This document shows, one piece after another, positions 11,404 to 24,633 of a DNA stretch of 64,000 nt. The stretch spans positions 1,426,001 through 1,490,000 of the forward strand of contig NW_025408677.1 of NCBI RefSeq assembly GCF_020360975.1, read 5' to 3'. This DNA comes from Hirsutella rhossiliensis (Eukaryota; Ascomycota; Sordariomycetes; Hypocreales; Ophiocordycipitaceae). Position numbers and translations under genes: made by a program. How positions within the stretch are numbered: position 1 is the first letter of the stretch; each line of letters begins with the position of its first letter. The notes under the pieces were generated by a model. It did not search any database, was not told the origin of the DNA, and saw only the letters and a program-made list of their open reading frames with translations.

Positions 11404-11819
11404 ACTTCATTAGCGCGCGGGGAAAAAAGGCCCCAGACTGCTTCACCCCCACATCCTCCGCCTCTGATTGGCTGATTTATTTCCTCTTTCGGAATAAAAG
11501 ATCCCGTGTGATTGGTCGCCGACCCTTCCGTCCCTCCCTCATCATTGGTCGCTGCCGCCTTCTCTTGCCCCTCTCATGCCTTGCCCTGTTTCCCCGTTTA
11601 TACTCCTGTTTACCCTTGCCAATGCCAATGCCAACCTTTTTCCTTTCGTCCGCCGGTTTTCTTATTGTGTCTAAAACTTGCGTCTTTTGTCTTTGCCCTT
11701 TTCGTTCATGCCTTTCTAGCGGGTTCTTCCTTCAAGTCTAAAAGTCGCCCTCGTTGATCGCTGCTGCCCAGTGCCCTTGTCTTCTTGCCCGCCGGCGCGC
11801 TCCTCCGTCTTCTCCCCCT

Positions 11820-14800
11820 CGTCACCTCACCCTGACAACTCTCCTTGACTCTTCAGCGTCGCCATCCGACCGACGCAAAGCTTCCTCGACAGTCCTCTCG
11901 CTTAGCACCTCCAGCCTGGCCTGCGCGGCGGTCATCTCTTCGGGGACTCGGTTGCCCACCAAGTCTCTCTCCCGCACCTTGGACACGAGCGTGATGCCGT
12001 CTAGCGTTCGACAGCGCGATAGCTGCACATATAAGCTGTACGGGTCGCATTGCGAGGGCACGGCCCTTCCATCGACTTTCGTCGTCCGTGTCCCCCGCAG
12101 CTCCAGGGCCACGCGCTCTAGCGTTCTGCCCTGCACCTTGTAGTCCGTGCAGGCGAAGGCTGCTGCGCACGGCAATCCCTTCCGGCTGACGTCGTTCTGC
12201 TGCCACGGCCGCTTTCGTTGGCAGTGTATCCTGACGCTCATCGGCGTTAACAAGATCGTGCCCGGCGGCATCCCGACGAAGTGGAGGTCCTTTGTCGTCG
12301 CCGATTCCAGTAATATCCCGCCGGCGGCCCGAAGTGGATCGTCATGTCGGACGAGATTCGATGCCCTGGGGACGCCTTGTCGACAATGACCTCCACCGCC
12401 GAGTAGCCGGCGCCGTTCACCAGCTTCAGCCCCTGATGGGTGTTGTGGTTCACGACGACCGGCATCCCGGCCACGAACATGAAGACGGCCGGCACGGGGA
12501 TCGCGCTATCGTCGCCTTGATTGAGTACCATGATCGCTTCTTCCTCGGTCGGCAGGCCCTCCTTCCACTTGTGCTCGGAGATGAAGATGCGCATCGTCGA
12601 CCGCTGCTGGACCCGGAACGCCAAGCTTGCCTCCATGTTTAGGTTCCACCGATTCCTGTTCAGCGGCGTCACCACGGTGATGCCAGTCTCCCAAGGATCC
12701 GCCTGCCCTCGCGGTAGCACCTGAGTTGAGGAGGTCCAGATCCGTGCGGTCCTGCACACCCTGCCGGATCCGCTTCAGCAGCCCCTGCAATTCCGGATCA
12801 CCGGCGGCGCGCATTTGCTCGTTCAACATGACGACCGTCGTGAATCTCTTCCACAGCGCGTGCGCTTTGTCGTGCTGGTGCCGCTGCTCGGCCTTGAACG
12901 AGTTGTCTACGTCCCACGAGATGGCCGCGCTCGGCAGGACGATCGACCTCTCTTGGACCGGCCGGAACTGCTGAAAGTCTCCGCAGAAGAGGACGATGGG
13001 GATCCCCGAAATCTTTCTGCGATCCGCGAAGCCGACAGAGTCGCTCGTTTATGGCGTGCAGCGTCCGCGCTCCGAGCATGCTCACCTCGTCGATGACAAG
13101 CACGTCCTTCTCCTGCCAGTCCATCCGAGACTGGCCGTGGATGAACCGCTCCGCCCGTTTTGTCAGCCGCACCCCGTCAAGGTCCTTGGCTGTGTTCGCG
13201 CCGCCCCCCCTTGGTCTTTAGTGAACCCGCAGGCGGAGTGGATCGTGATGCCGTTGATCTGCGCCGCGGCAGTCCCTGACGTCGCCGTGATCAGCAGACG
13301 ATTCGAAAGGCTCTTCCCACTGAACAGCTCGACGAGTGCCCCAATGATCCGCGACTTGCCGGTGCCCCCCTCGCCGCCGACGAACTGGCAGAGCTGGCCG
13401 GCATCGCCCTATTCGTTTGTCGCATCAAATCGAGCTGGCGGCATATTATTAGGAAAGCGATCGACTGCCTCTTGTTCAGCGTTAGCCGTGTTGACAACTC
13501 CTTGCCCGCCGCGAAGAAGGAGGTCGATGGGCCAAGCTGGACGCGCATTCCCGCTTCTGCGTCGCTAGCCGTCTCGTCGGAGTCGGCTGTCGTCATTTCG
13601 ACGTCGTCCTCCCCGAAGCCGGTCATCACCCTCCGCAACGCAGCTCGGCGATCGCTTTCCCGGACTGCGACTGTGGTTTGTACGCCTTGGATCATTCTCT
13701 CCTTTCCCTCGACGCACTTATCTGCTGCGACTTGATAGCCTTGACCTGATCCTGCGGCGGTAGTGCGGCCCCGGAAAATACCCGCCCTGGCATGCTTATG
13801 CACCTCAACCCTTGTTCGGGAATCGCGATGGCCTCGAGCTCGGCCGTTGAGCAGAGCGCCGATTGCTGGAATCGACAGAGCTGCCGCATCATTGCCATGA
13901 GCTCCGGCGACTTGGCCGTCACCTGATTCGTGCCCACTGCGCCTCGGACGACGTCGATCAGGCGCGTTGCGTCTCCGATGTTGTTGGACCGATACGTCGC
14001 TGCAAATTCTGCGCCCGCCTCGCCTGTCTCGCCCTCCTCGACGTGGGCGACCGTGGAATCGCCATCGCCGGATGAGGCCGCCCATTGCTTGGCGTCGCGC
14101 TTTGCGTCTTCGGCTGATCGTCGAAGCAGCTGCACGTTGTCGACGAGACATGATATTCTCGGGGCCAGCGCCTCTCGCGCCCGCTCCCAGATGCTATTGA
14201 TCTCACCTGTTTCTTCGCACAGAAAGGACTCCCACGGCACAAATAGCGCAAGATGCTGCACGGCTGCCCTTTAAGGGGAGGGGAGGTTAGCCACTCTGAT
14301 GATGCCTGCCGGCAGGGCGGTTGCTATACACACCTCCGGTGGCACGACTCCTCGTCGTCGTTGTGGCCGAAGTCCTTGCTCAGGTAGCCATCGAGGCAGA
14401 CGGTAGCATGCTTGCCCGGCCGCCTGAGCACCTGGACCCAGCGTCTCCTGGCGCCCATCCATCCTCGAAGGGCACCTCCCCAGGCCGCACAGCTCTCATC
14501 CTTACTGGTGCGTTTTAGTCTAACGACCGATATGTAGTCGTATAAGCATAGCCCTCGCAGGAGCTCTCCCGGTGCTGGTACGCCTCAACGTGGGAGATCC
14601 TCAGGCCTGCTTCTTCGACAACGACCGACTCATCCAGAGTATCATCTATGGCCGCCGCGCCACTTGCTCGTCGGAGATACGGCCACCGTCGAAAGACTTC
14701 CCAGTACAGCAGAGATGTGTTCAGGTACGCCCAGGCGCTGCTGTTGGTGAACTCGGCCGGATATCCAAGAAGATGAGCGACGACCTCGACCTGAGATAGC

Positions 14801-17618
14801 GGACGCTCCGTGAACACACGATTCGCCACCCTCATCAAGAACTGTCGCGTCCTGTTCCCTTGGCGGCGTCATCGCCAACAGCACCTCCACCGTCGTCCTG
14901 TCCTCCGTTGGCCGTGCCGTCACCCGTTGAGGCGGCCAGGAGATCGGCCGCGGCCGCCACACGCTTCCACACCGGGTCCTCCACCTTCGTCGCGTAGTTC
15001 GTGACATAATACATAAGGGCCATGGTCTTGCGCTGCGTCGCAATGAAGGAAATGTCGTGGTTGTGCCGGAGCCCAACAGCGATAGCCTTGTTCCATCGAT
15101 TGACCATGCTGTGAGTCCTCCGGATCTGCAACACCCCGTCTGCCGTGATGGCGGTCTTGTCGACCAACCTCCATGGAGACTTAAACCGGCATAGATTCCT
15201 TTCCGCGCTCCTTTGCCCAAGGAATACTTGACACAGGTCGGGCTATGCGTGTGAACCTGTGTAGCGCCGGCACAGAAGTTGGCCTCCTCGTCAAATGCGG
15301 CCGAAAACTGCTCGGTGTTGTCCAGCAGGGAGGAAATATCGGACGTCACAGATCGCTCCGCTTGCACGGCGCAGAACCCTTCCTGATCCAGATCCTATCT
15401 TGCACGTCAGCCTGGCCCCGTTTGTCCATCGGACGAGCAATTCAGGTTCTCAGTGACACGTCTTAGCTATTCTTACCTCGGAGAAGACACTATCGACGTA
15501 TCGTATGATTCGCTCGCGATACGCCGCCTGATCCTCCCCGTGGATGTCGGCAAGCATCGAGCTGAGATGCGCGTTTCCGTGCAACCAGAGCAAGCCGTGA
15601 ACATGAAGCGCCCTCGTTCGTTGGTCTCCACAGCGCCATAGTACTTGCCGATGCGCCCGAATACCGACTCTTCTCCGACCTTCACGTAATGATCGAAGAA
15701 CAGCTTCATCTCCCGGTGGAAGAATACGGCGGCGCTCATCGGATCGGACATGGCCAGCCTTGTCCGCTTGTACGCACTCCCAAGGCCTTCTAGGAACTCC
15801 TCGGCCGCGCCGGGATCGCGTGTCCGATATGCCGCCAGTCGCAGCTTCACCGGGTTCGTAATGTCGTTTGGGTTGATGGTGAACCAGATGGCCGGAACGC
15901 CGTAGCCAACGATGAGCGACTGGATTTTCCGCCGCATATTGAGCCGAACCTCTCGACATGGGTTGCCGGTGGCCGTACAGCGAGAGGCTCCTGAGAAGCT
16001 CCTTCACGCCCTCATCGGTCGTCTTGCCCGAGCTCTCCAACTCGACCCTCGCCGCCGCTAACCTTTGCGCGGTCATCGAGCGGGCAACGCGCTCGACCTT
16101 GCCGAAGTCCTTCCTCGCCACACTCAGCATGCTGACGCGGCGGTTCCTCGACCGCACCCCCATGTTGAAGACGAGAAATGCAAATATGTGGTGCAACGCA
16201 AACCGGCCACCATGGCGCCGGAGCACGATGTCGGCCCAAATCCGGAGGTTCAAGCTTCGGGAGGATACGATGTCTCCCGCTGCCGCCCCTGCCTCAGCAG
16301 CTCTACCGGTGCCTCGCAAGTTGGTAAGGGCCTTCCCGCCTCGGCTATGGCCTCTTCGGCCAGCCTTGGTCCCCAACGCCAAATGGGAACAGGGTCGGGA
16401 ACGTTCTGGCGAAGAAGGACGTCTCAAAGGAGTCGGCAAACTCATCCCCGCGAGACTCGAATGTATGGCTCACTGCCATCGTCGCCACGCCCTCGACCCC
16501 ACCGAGGATCCGACCCACGTTCTCGCCCGCGCGGCCGTCGTCGGCACCTGCGCCAACAGCGTCACAGGCAAACCGCAGCTTCTCGACATCCGCCACGTCT
16601 GGCGGTCCGTCCAGCCCAAACATGCCGGAAGACGTCACCTCGTTGATTGGTCGAACGTTCTGATCGGGGCTAGCACCAACTCCATCACGACCCGCGCCTT
16701 CTTCGTTGGGCCCGTGCCCTTCAGCCTCGCCTCCCGTTTCCTGCCTTTGGTTGAGCAGAGCGAAGAGTTCCTCGATCTCCACCGACCCCTCGTCGTCCAT
16801 GGCGCGCTCCGTGGGCGGCACAACGTGCGCCGTCCGCGTTTTCTCCCATGCGGACGGCTCGTTCCGCTCCATGCGATCATACACCAAGGCCGGCACCCCG
16901 TCTATCGGGTCTCCCAACTCTCCATCTCCGCCACGTCGATCTCGATCTCGGCGTAGTGGGGTTGCTCCTCTTCAGCCAAACAAGAGCCCTCTCGACGACC
17001 CGCCGCCTCACCGACAAGAGACTCGACAGGTCGCTCGGTGCCGGCTTCTCCACGCCCTGCCACGAAACGTGGATCTCGTCCAGTGCTTGCAAAAGGGGGT
17101 GCGGGAGCACCTTGGTCGCCAGCTCCTGCACGTTGTTGGGAAACACTGTGATGTGGCCCTGACGTGCCTCGGATCCCTCACGGCCTGCCTCTGCCCGCCC
17201 GGAATGCTATATCTCGTGACAAACCCATAGCAGGAGTTGAGCGAGACGAGCTTCTCTTCGACCAGCGTGAGTCCCTTGAGCTCGTCAGGAACATGTGCTC
17301 ACAGCCAAGGCGAGTGTGAAGATGGACCGCCGGCGACAGACTCCCGCGCGCCAGGCATCGGGCACACTCCGCACACACCGACACGGGCTCGCCTTCGGGA
17401 AAGCAGCTCCGGCATGAAAATGGTGAGCGGCCGCCCTCTGGCACGCAGCTTGACAGCCATTGATCCCATCTGATCTCCCTCAGCTCTTTTCTCGTACGCT
17501 TGCGGTAGCACATCATGCAGGTCCGTATCGGCAACGTGCTCGCATCGTGGAACGCCTGATAAAAATCCCGCACCGTCGACACCTTCCTGTCGTGCGGTAT
17601 TGGCTCACCGGACCCCAT
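11820..17618 (-). pseudogene. Helitron Rep/PIF1 helicase (RepHel), copy A, frameshifted
   Basis: The protein would nick and rejoin DNA (HUH Rep) and unwind it (PIF1-type helicase) in rolling-circle transposition. On the minus strand the order is a Cys-rich DUF6570-like region (17180-17600; CAECARCLARGSLSPA), the Rep HUH motif HVHGLLWLHG (about 15576-15625), the paired catalytic tyrosines YYVTNYATK (about 14985-15025), Walker A GEGGTGKS-like (13345-13380), Walker B VLVIDEVSML (about 13070-13110) and helicase C-terminal motifs TDYKVQG and LYVQLSRCRTLDGI (11990-12150). The frame changes many times, more than in copy B, so this copy is dead. It lacks the N-terminal 300 or so residues present in B. 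Confidence 0.9.
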
Positions 17619-17685
17619 GGTCGTCCTAATTCAGCCGGAGGCTGACTCTACATCAATCCATAAGTTTCCCGAATAATGAGGGTTT

Positions 17686-17704
17686 GCCTTGAGGAACGAA
17701 AGGC
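17686..17704 (-). other. Helitron B 3' subterminal hairpin
   Basis: The minus strand reads GCCTTTCGTTCCTCAAGGC, a perfect 5-bp stem (GCCTT/AAGGC) with a 9-base loop. It ends about 12 bases before the inferred terminus CTCATTAT at 17673. This spacing matches the 3' hairpin of known Helitrons. The same sequence with one stem change occurs in copy A. Confidence 0.6.
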
Positions 17705-17928
17705 CTTCTAATAACGTGCCCCGCAGACCCCGCCCTCTCCCCCCAAAAGTTCTCCGCCCCTTGATTGGTCCCTTGTGATTGGTCCCTCCTTGCCTCCCTC
17801 CTCGTTGGTCGCTGCCCTTCCCCCGGCTTCTGTTGCCTTTTCGCGTGCCTTATCCCACCACTAGGCGCCTCCCACCCTGTCTGCCGCCTGCCGACTCTTC
17901 CCGCCTGCCGAACTCTTCATCGCGTCAC

Positions 17929-20900
17929 CTAGCGCGGCCGCCTTGACTCTTCAGCATCACCGTCCAGCCAGCGCAACGCCTCCTCAACGGTCCTCTCGCT
18001 CAGTACCTCGAGCCTGGCCTGTGCGGCAGTCATCTCCTCGGGGACCCGGTTGCCCACCAAGTCTCTGTCCCGCACCTTGGACACGAGCATGATGCCGTCT
18101 AGAGTTCGGCAGCGCGATAGCTGCACGTACAGGCCGTACGGGTCGCACTGCGAGGGCACCACCGTTCCATCCATCTTCGTCGTCCGTGTCCCTCGCAGCT
18201 CGAGGGCCACGCGCTCCAGCGTTTTGCCCTGCACCTTGTAGTCCGTGCACGCGAACGCTGCTGCGCACGGCAAACCCTTTCGGCTGACGTCGTTGCGTTG
18301 CCACGGCCTTTTTCGCTGGCACTGTATCTTAACGGTCATGGGTGTCAACAAGATCGTGCCCGGCGGCATCCCGACGAAGTGGAGATATCTCGTCGTCTCC
18401 GATTCGAGAATGATCCCGCCGGCGGCCCGAAGTGGATCGTCATATCGGCCGAGATCCGATGCCCCGGGTACGCCTTGTCGACAATGACCTCCACCGCCGA
18501 GTAGCTCGCGCCGTTCACTAGCTTCAGCCCCTGGTGGGTGTTGTGGTTCACGACGATGGGCATCCCGGCCACGAACATGAAGACGGCCGGCACCGGGATC
18601 GCGCTATCGTCGCCCTGGTTGAGTATCATGATCGCCTCTTCCTCCGTCGGCAGCTCCTCCTTCCACTTGTGCTCGGAGATGAAAATGCGCATCGTCGACC
18701 GCTGCTGGACCCGGAACGCCAGGCTCGCCTCCATGTTCAGGTTCCACCGATTCCTATTGAGCGGCGTCACCACGGTGATGCCCGTCTCCCAAGGGATCCG
18801 CCTTCCTCCCGGTAGCACCTTGAGTTGAGGAGGTTTAGATCCGTCCGATCCTGCACGCCTAGACGGATCCGCTTCAGCAGCCTCTGCAGCTCCGGGTCGC
18901 CGGCGGCGCGCATCTGCTCGTCCAGCATGACGACCGTCGTGAACCTCTTCCACAGTGCGTGCGCTTTGTCGTGCTGGTGACGCTGCTCGGCCTTGAACGA
19001 GTTGTCTACGTCCCACGAGATGGCCGCGCTAGGCAGGACGATCGACCTCTCTTGGACCGGCCGGAACTGCTGAAAATCTCCGCAGAAGAGGACGATGGGG
19101 ATCCCCCCGAAATCTTGCCGCGATCCGCGAAGCCGGCGAAGCCGCTCGTTCACGGCGTGCAGCGTCCGCGCCCCGAGCATGCTCACCTCGTCGATGACGA
19201 GCACATCCTTCTCCTGCCAATCCATTCGAGACTGGCCGTGGATGAACCGCTCCGCCTGTTTCGGCAGCCGCACCCGTCAAGGTCTTTGACCATGTTCGCG
19301 CCCCGCCCTTGGTCTTTAGTGAACCCGCAGGCGGAGTGGATCGTGATGCCGTTGATCCGCGCCGCCGCAGTCCCCGACGTCGCCGTGATCAGCAGACGAT
19401 TCGAAAGGCTCTTTTACTGAACAGCTCGACGAGTGCCTCGATGATTCGCGACTTGCCGGTACCGCCCTCGCCACCGACGAACTGGCGCAGCTGGCAGGCA
19501 TCGCCCCGTCGGTCTGCTGCATCAAATCGAGCTGGCGGCATATTATCAGAAAAGCGATGGACTGCCTCTTGTTCAGCGTCAGCCGTGTTGCCAACACCTT
19601 GCCCGCCGCGAGGAAGGAGGTTGATGGGCCAAACTGAACGTCCATTCCCGCCCCTGCGTCGATAGCGGTCTCGTCGGAGTCGGCCATCGTCATTTCGACC
19701 TCGTCCTCCCCGAAACCGGTCATCACCCTTCGCAACGCTGCGCGGCGATCGCTTTCCCAGGCGGCGGGCGTGCTTTGTATCCCTTGGATCATCCTCTCCC
19801 TCTCCTTCGAGGCACTTACCTGCTGCGACTTGATAGCCTTGACCTGATCCTGCGGCGGTAGTGCGGCCCCGGAAAATACCCGCCCTGGCATGCTTAACCG
19901 CCTCTCCTCGTTCGATCAGCGCCGTGGCCTCGAGCTCGGCCGTCGAGCGCAGCGCCGATTGCTGAAACCGACAGAGCTGCTGTATCATTGCCATGAGCTC
20001 CGGCGACTTGGCCGTCACCTGATTCGCTCCCACTGCACCTCGGACGACGTCGATGAGCCGCGTTGCGTCTCCGATGCTGTTGGGCTGATATGTCGCTGCA
20101 GACTCCGCGCCCGCCTCGCCTGCTCCACCCTCCTCGACGTGTGCGACCGTCGGGTCGCCATCGCCGGACGAGGCTGCCCATTGCTTGGCGTCGCGTTTTG
20201 CGTCTTCGGCGGATCGTCGAAGCAGCTGCACGTTGTCGACGAGACATGATATTCTCGGGGCCATAGCGTCTCGAGCCCGCGCCCAGATGCTGTTGATCTC
20301 ACCTGTTCCTTCGCCCAGGAAGGACTCCACGGCACGAACAGCGCAAGATGCTGCACGGCTGCCCTTCAGGGGTGGGTTAGCCTCTCCGATAATGCCCGCT
20401 GACAGAGCAGTTGCCATACACACCTCCGGTAGCACGACTCGTCATCGTAGGTGAAGTCCTTGCTCAGGTAGCCGTCGAGGCAGACGGTAGCGTGCTTGCC
20501 CGGCCGCCTGAGCACCTGAACCCAGCGTCGTCCCGGCGCCCATCCATCCTCGAAAGACATCTCCCTGCCGCCCAGCTCGTCGTTGCCGATGCGTTTCAGT
20601 CTGACGATCGATATGTAGTCATACAGGCATAGGCCTTTCAGCAGCTCTCCCCGGTGCTGGTACGCCTCGACGTGGGAGACTCTCAGGCCTTCTTCTTCGA
20701 CGACGACCGACTCATCCAAGGTGTCATCCATAGCCGCAGCGCCACTGGCTTCTCGGAGATGCCGCCATCGCCGAAAGACTTCCCAGTACAGCAGAGAACA
20801 GTTCAGGTACGCCCACGCGCTGCTGTCGGTGAACTCGGCCGGATATCCGAGAAGGTGAGCGACGACCTCGACCTGTGATAGCGGACGCTCCGTGAACACG

Positions 20901-23900
20901 CGGTTCGCCACTCTCATCAGGAACTGTCGCGTCCTGTTCCCTTGACAGGGTCATCGGTGGCAGCGTCTCCGCCACCGTCCCGCCCTCCGTTGGCCGTGCC
21001 ATCACCTGTTGAGGCGGCCAGGAGCTCGGCCGCGGCCGCCACACGCTTCCACACCGGGTCCTCCACCTTGGTCGCGTAGTTCGTGACATAATAGATGAGG
21101 GCCATTGTCTTGCGCTGCGTCGCAATGAAGGAAATATCATGGTTGTGCCGGAGCCCGACAGCAATAGCCTCGTTCCATCGATTGACCATGCTGTGTGTCC
21201 TCCGGATCTGCAGCACCCCGTCTGCCGTGAGGGCGGTCTTGTCGACTAACCTCCATGGCGCCTTGAACCGGCAGAGGTCCCCTTCCGCCCTCCTTTGCCC
21301 AAGGAATACTTCACACAGGTCGGGCTATGCGTGTGCACCTGCGTCGCGCCGGCACAGAAGTTGGCCTCCTCGATAAACGCGGCCGAGAACTGCGCGGCGT
21401 TGTCCAGCAGCGAACCAATACCGCCTGTCACAGATCGCTCCGCTTGCACGGCGCAAAAACTTTCCTGGTCCAGATCCTGCCTTGCACGTCAACCCGGCCC
21501 CACTTGGCCATCAGAAGAGTACTTCAGGCTCCCGGTGGCACATCTTAGGTAGGCATTCTTACCTCTGAGAAGACGCTATCGATGTATCGGACGATTCGCT
21601 CGCGATACGCCGCCTGATCCTCCCCGTGGATGTCGGCAAGCATCGAGCTGAGATGCGCGTTCCCGTGCAGCCAGAGCAAGCCGTGAACATGAAGCGCCCT
21701 CGTTCGTTCGTCTCCACGGCGCCATAGTACTTGCCGATGCGCCCGAATACCGACTCTTCACCGACCTTCACGTAATGATCGAAGAACAGCTTCATCTCGC
21801 GGTGGAAGAACACGGCCGAGCTCATGGGATCCGATATCGCCAGCCGTGCCCGCTTATACGCATCCCCAAGGCCTTCTAAGAACTCCTCGGCCGCGTCGGG
21901 ATCGCGTGTGCGGTATGCCGCCAGTCGCAGCTTCACCGGGTTCGTAATGTCGTTCGGGTTGATGGTGAACCAGATGGCCGGCACGCCATATCCGACGATG
22001 AGCGACTGGATTTTCCGCCGCATATTGAGACGGACCTCTCTCGAAATGGGCTGCCGGTGGCCGTAAAGCGAGAGGCTCCTGAGAAGCTCCTTCACGTCAC
22101 CATCGGTCGTCTTACCCGAGCTCTCCAACTAGACCCTCGCCGCCGCTAGCCTTTCTGTGGTCATCGAACGCACGATGCGCTCTACCTTGCGGAAGTTCTT
22201 CCTCCCACACTCAACATGCTGACCCGGCGGTTCCTCGACCGCACCCCATGTTGAAGACGAGAAATGCGAAGATGTGGTGCAGTGCAAATCGACCACCATG
22301 GCGCCGGAGCACGATCTCGGCCCACGCCTGAAGGTTCAAGCTTCGAGACGATACGGGTCTCCGCGGCCGCCTCTGCCTCGACAGCCCTGCCTCGCAAGTT
22401 GGCCGTGACCTTCCCGCGTCGACCATGGTCTCTTCAACCAGCCTTGGTCCCCAACGCCAAATGGGAACAGGGTCGGGAACGTCCTGGCAAAGAAGGACGC
22501 CTCAAAGGAATCGGTAAACTCACCCCGCGAAACCCGGATGTATGGCTCACAACCACCGTCGCCACGCCCCCGAACCCCCCCGGCTAGGGACCCGACCCAC
22601 GCTCTCGGGCCCGCACGGCCGTCGTCGGCACCTTCACCAACAGCGTCACAGGCAAACTGCAGCTTCTCCACGTCCGCGACGTCTGGCGGTCCGTCGAGCG
22701 CGAACATGCCAGAAGACGTCACCTCGTTGATCGCTGGAACGTTCTGGTCGGGGCAGGCGTCACTTCCATCGCGAACCGCGCCTTCTCCGTTGGGCCCGTG
22801 ACCTTCACCCTGGCCGCCGGCTTCTTGTCCTTGGTTGAGCAGGGCGAAGAGCTCCTCGATCTCCACCGGCCCCTCCTCGTCCACGGCGCGTTCCGTGGGC
22901 GGCACAACGTGCGCCGTCCGCGCTTTCTCCCACCCAGACGGCTCGTTCCGCTCCATACGATCGCACACCGACGACGGTACCCCGTGTATCGAGTTTCCCA
23001 GCTCTCCATCTCCGCCGCGTCGATCTCGATCTCGGCGTAGTGGGGTTGTTCCGCTTCAGCCAGACAAGGGCCCTCGACCACCCGCCGCCTCACCGACAAG
23101 AGACTCGACAGGTCGCTCGGTGCCGGCTTCTCCGCGCCCTGCCACGAGATGTGGATCTCGTCCAGTGCTTGCAAAGGGGGTGCGGGAGCACTTTGGTGGC
23201 CAGCTCCTGCACATTGTTCGGAAACACCGTGATGTGGCCCTGACATGCCTCGGATACTTCACGCTCTGCCTCTGCCCGCCCGGAATGCTATATCTCGTGA
23301 CAAACCCGTAACATGAGTTCAGCGAGATGAGCTTCTCTTCGACCGGCGTCAGTCCCTTGAGCTCATCGGGGAACATGTGCTCGCAGCCAAGGCGACTGTG
23401 AAGGTGGATCGCCGGCGACAGGCTCCTGCGCGCCAGGCATCGGCCACACTCGGCGCACACCGACACGGACTCGCCCTCAGGAAAGCAACTCCGGCATGAA
23501 AATGGTGAGCGGCCGCCCTTTGGTACGCAACTTGACAGCCAATGATCCCATGTAATCTCCCTCAACTCTCCTCTCGTACACTTGCGGTAGCACACCATGC
23601 AGGTCCGTATCGGCAACGTGCTCGCATCGTGGAACGCCTGATAGAAGTCTCGCACCGTCGACACCTTCCTCTCGAGCGGTATTGGCGTGCACCACGTCTG
23701 ATCGTTAGACAATCTCTCCTTCAAGGCAAAGTCTTCCTCCAAAAAGCGCAGCACACTCGCCAGGTCTTCGGCCTGCAGCTCCCGTCTCCTATGCCTTCCG
23801 ATTCCACTTCGGACCTGTTTTATCGGGCGCCCATCCCGGCTAGGAAGACGGGCTCTCTTCTCCCGCCTCCGGGACTGCCTCTGTCCGCGCAGCGAGCCGT

Positions 23901-24633
23901 CCGCTGCCTCTGCTGCGCCATCGTCCACACCCACCTGTGCCCTTGGCCGCCGAACCGGTCCCCGACGGAGCTTGGGCAAACCCCATGCAATCGATGCTGC
24001 AAATTGCGCCGTTCGTCTTAGGTCTTGGAAAGTCGTATCCTTGGGCTGGATAGGTCGGAGCGTCGGTCCCTTTTCGAACGAACACCCGGGACACCGCCGG
24101 TCGCCGCCTTATCTCCCTGCCCGTCACCTTCAGGACCCCTCTCCTGGGGCAAAAACGGCCGATGAAGGGGCGGACTGTCAGAGCCCACTGCCCCCTGGTC
24201 TCCACGTTCTGTAGGCAACACGAACCTCGGAAGCGGACTCGGTGACTGACGTTGCGCGGAATTTCCGCTGCTGACCAAATTACGGACTTCCGTGCTCTGC
24301 TTGACCGCAAACCGCCTCGCGGCGGTCTTCTCGGCAGTGACTTTGCGATCGCCTCTGCATGCTTTCTCCATGCGGTTTCTTCGACCGCAGACTGCTTAGG
24401 CTGAATCAGCCGGAACGTTAATGCTTCATTCGCCACTGATCTGTATCTCCCGAACCGCCCCAACCTTGTCTCCCGTGCTCCGTGCCCTTCTCGGGAGTTG
24501 CCCCTGTATCATCTCCGCACCCCGAAACAGGCACTCCCCCGTTCCTACCCTCTTCTCCATCCTCGACTGACAACGAACAGGCTCCACGGTGAGCGGCCGC
24601 CTCGCCTAGCTTCCCTGCAGGACTATCCGCCAT
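17929..24633 (-). pseudogene. Helitron Rep/PIF1 helicase (RepHel), copy B, frameshifted
   Basis: About 2230 codons on the minus strand from a Met at 24633. A polar N-terminus leads to a Cys-rich DUF6570-like region (23.3-23.7 kb; IRTCMVCYRK, then CRSCFPEG, then CAECGRCLARRSLSPA, then LTPVEEKLISLNSCYGF). Next come the Helitron-like Rep (21.6-22.1 kb; GYGVPAIWFTINPND), HUH motif HVHGLLWLHG (21662-21700), paired tyrosines YYVTNYATK (21067-21103), Walker A GEGGTGKS (19442-19479), Walker B VLVIDEVSML (19175-19204) and helicase C-terminal motifs TDYKVQGKT and LYVQLSRCRTLDGIML. One frame holds from 24633 to about 21700 with few breaks. Frames then change at about 21.70, 20.92, 20.4, 19.3, 18.8 and 18.35 kb. 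The break just before HUH is shared with copy A. Confidence 0.9.

Larger units (their letters stand above)
11363..17672 (-). mobile_element. Helitron A (internally deleted near its 5' end)
   Basis: This minus-strand rolling-circle element carries one decayed Rep/helicase gene. Its 5' end is taken as TCGGGAAACTTAT (complement of 17660-17672), which begins with TC as Helitrons do. The same string ends copy B at 27906. Its 3' end is taken as CTCATTAT (complement of 11363-11370), also shared with B. Homology with B's gene stops at about 17600, where B continues for another kilobase of coding sequence plus its second gene. A has therefore lost the 5' part of the gene and the whole accessory gene but kept a terminus. 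Composition is GC-rich and not RIPed. Confidence 0.75.
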
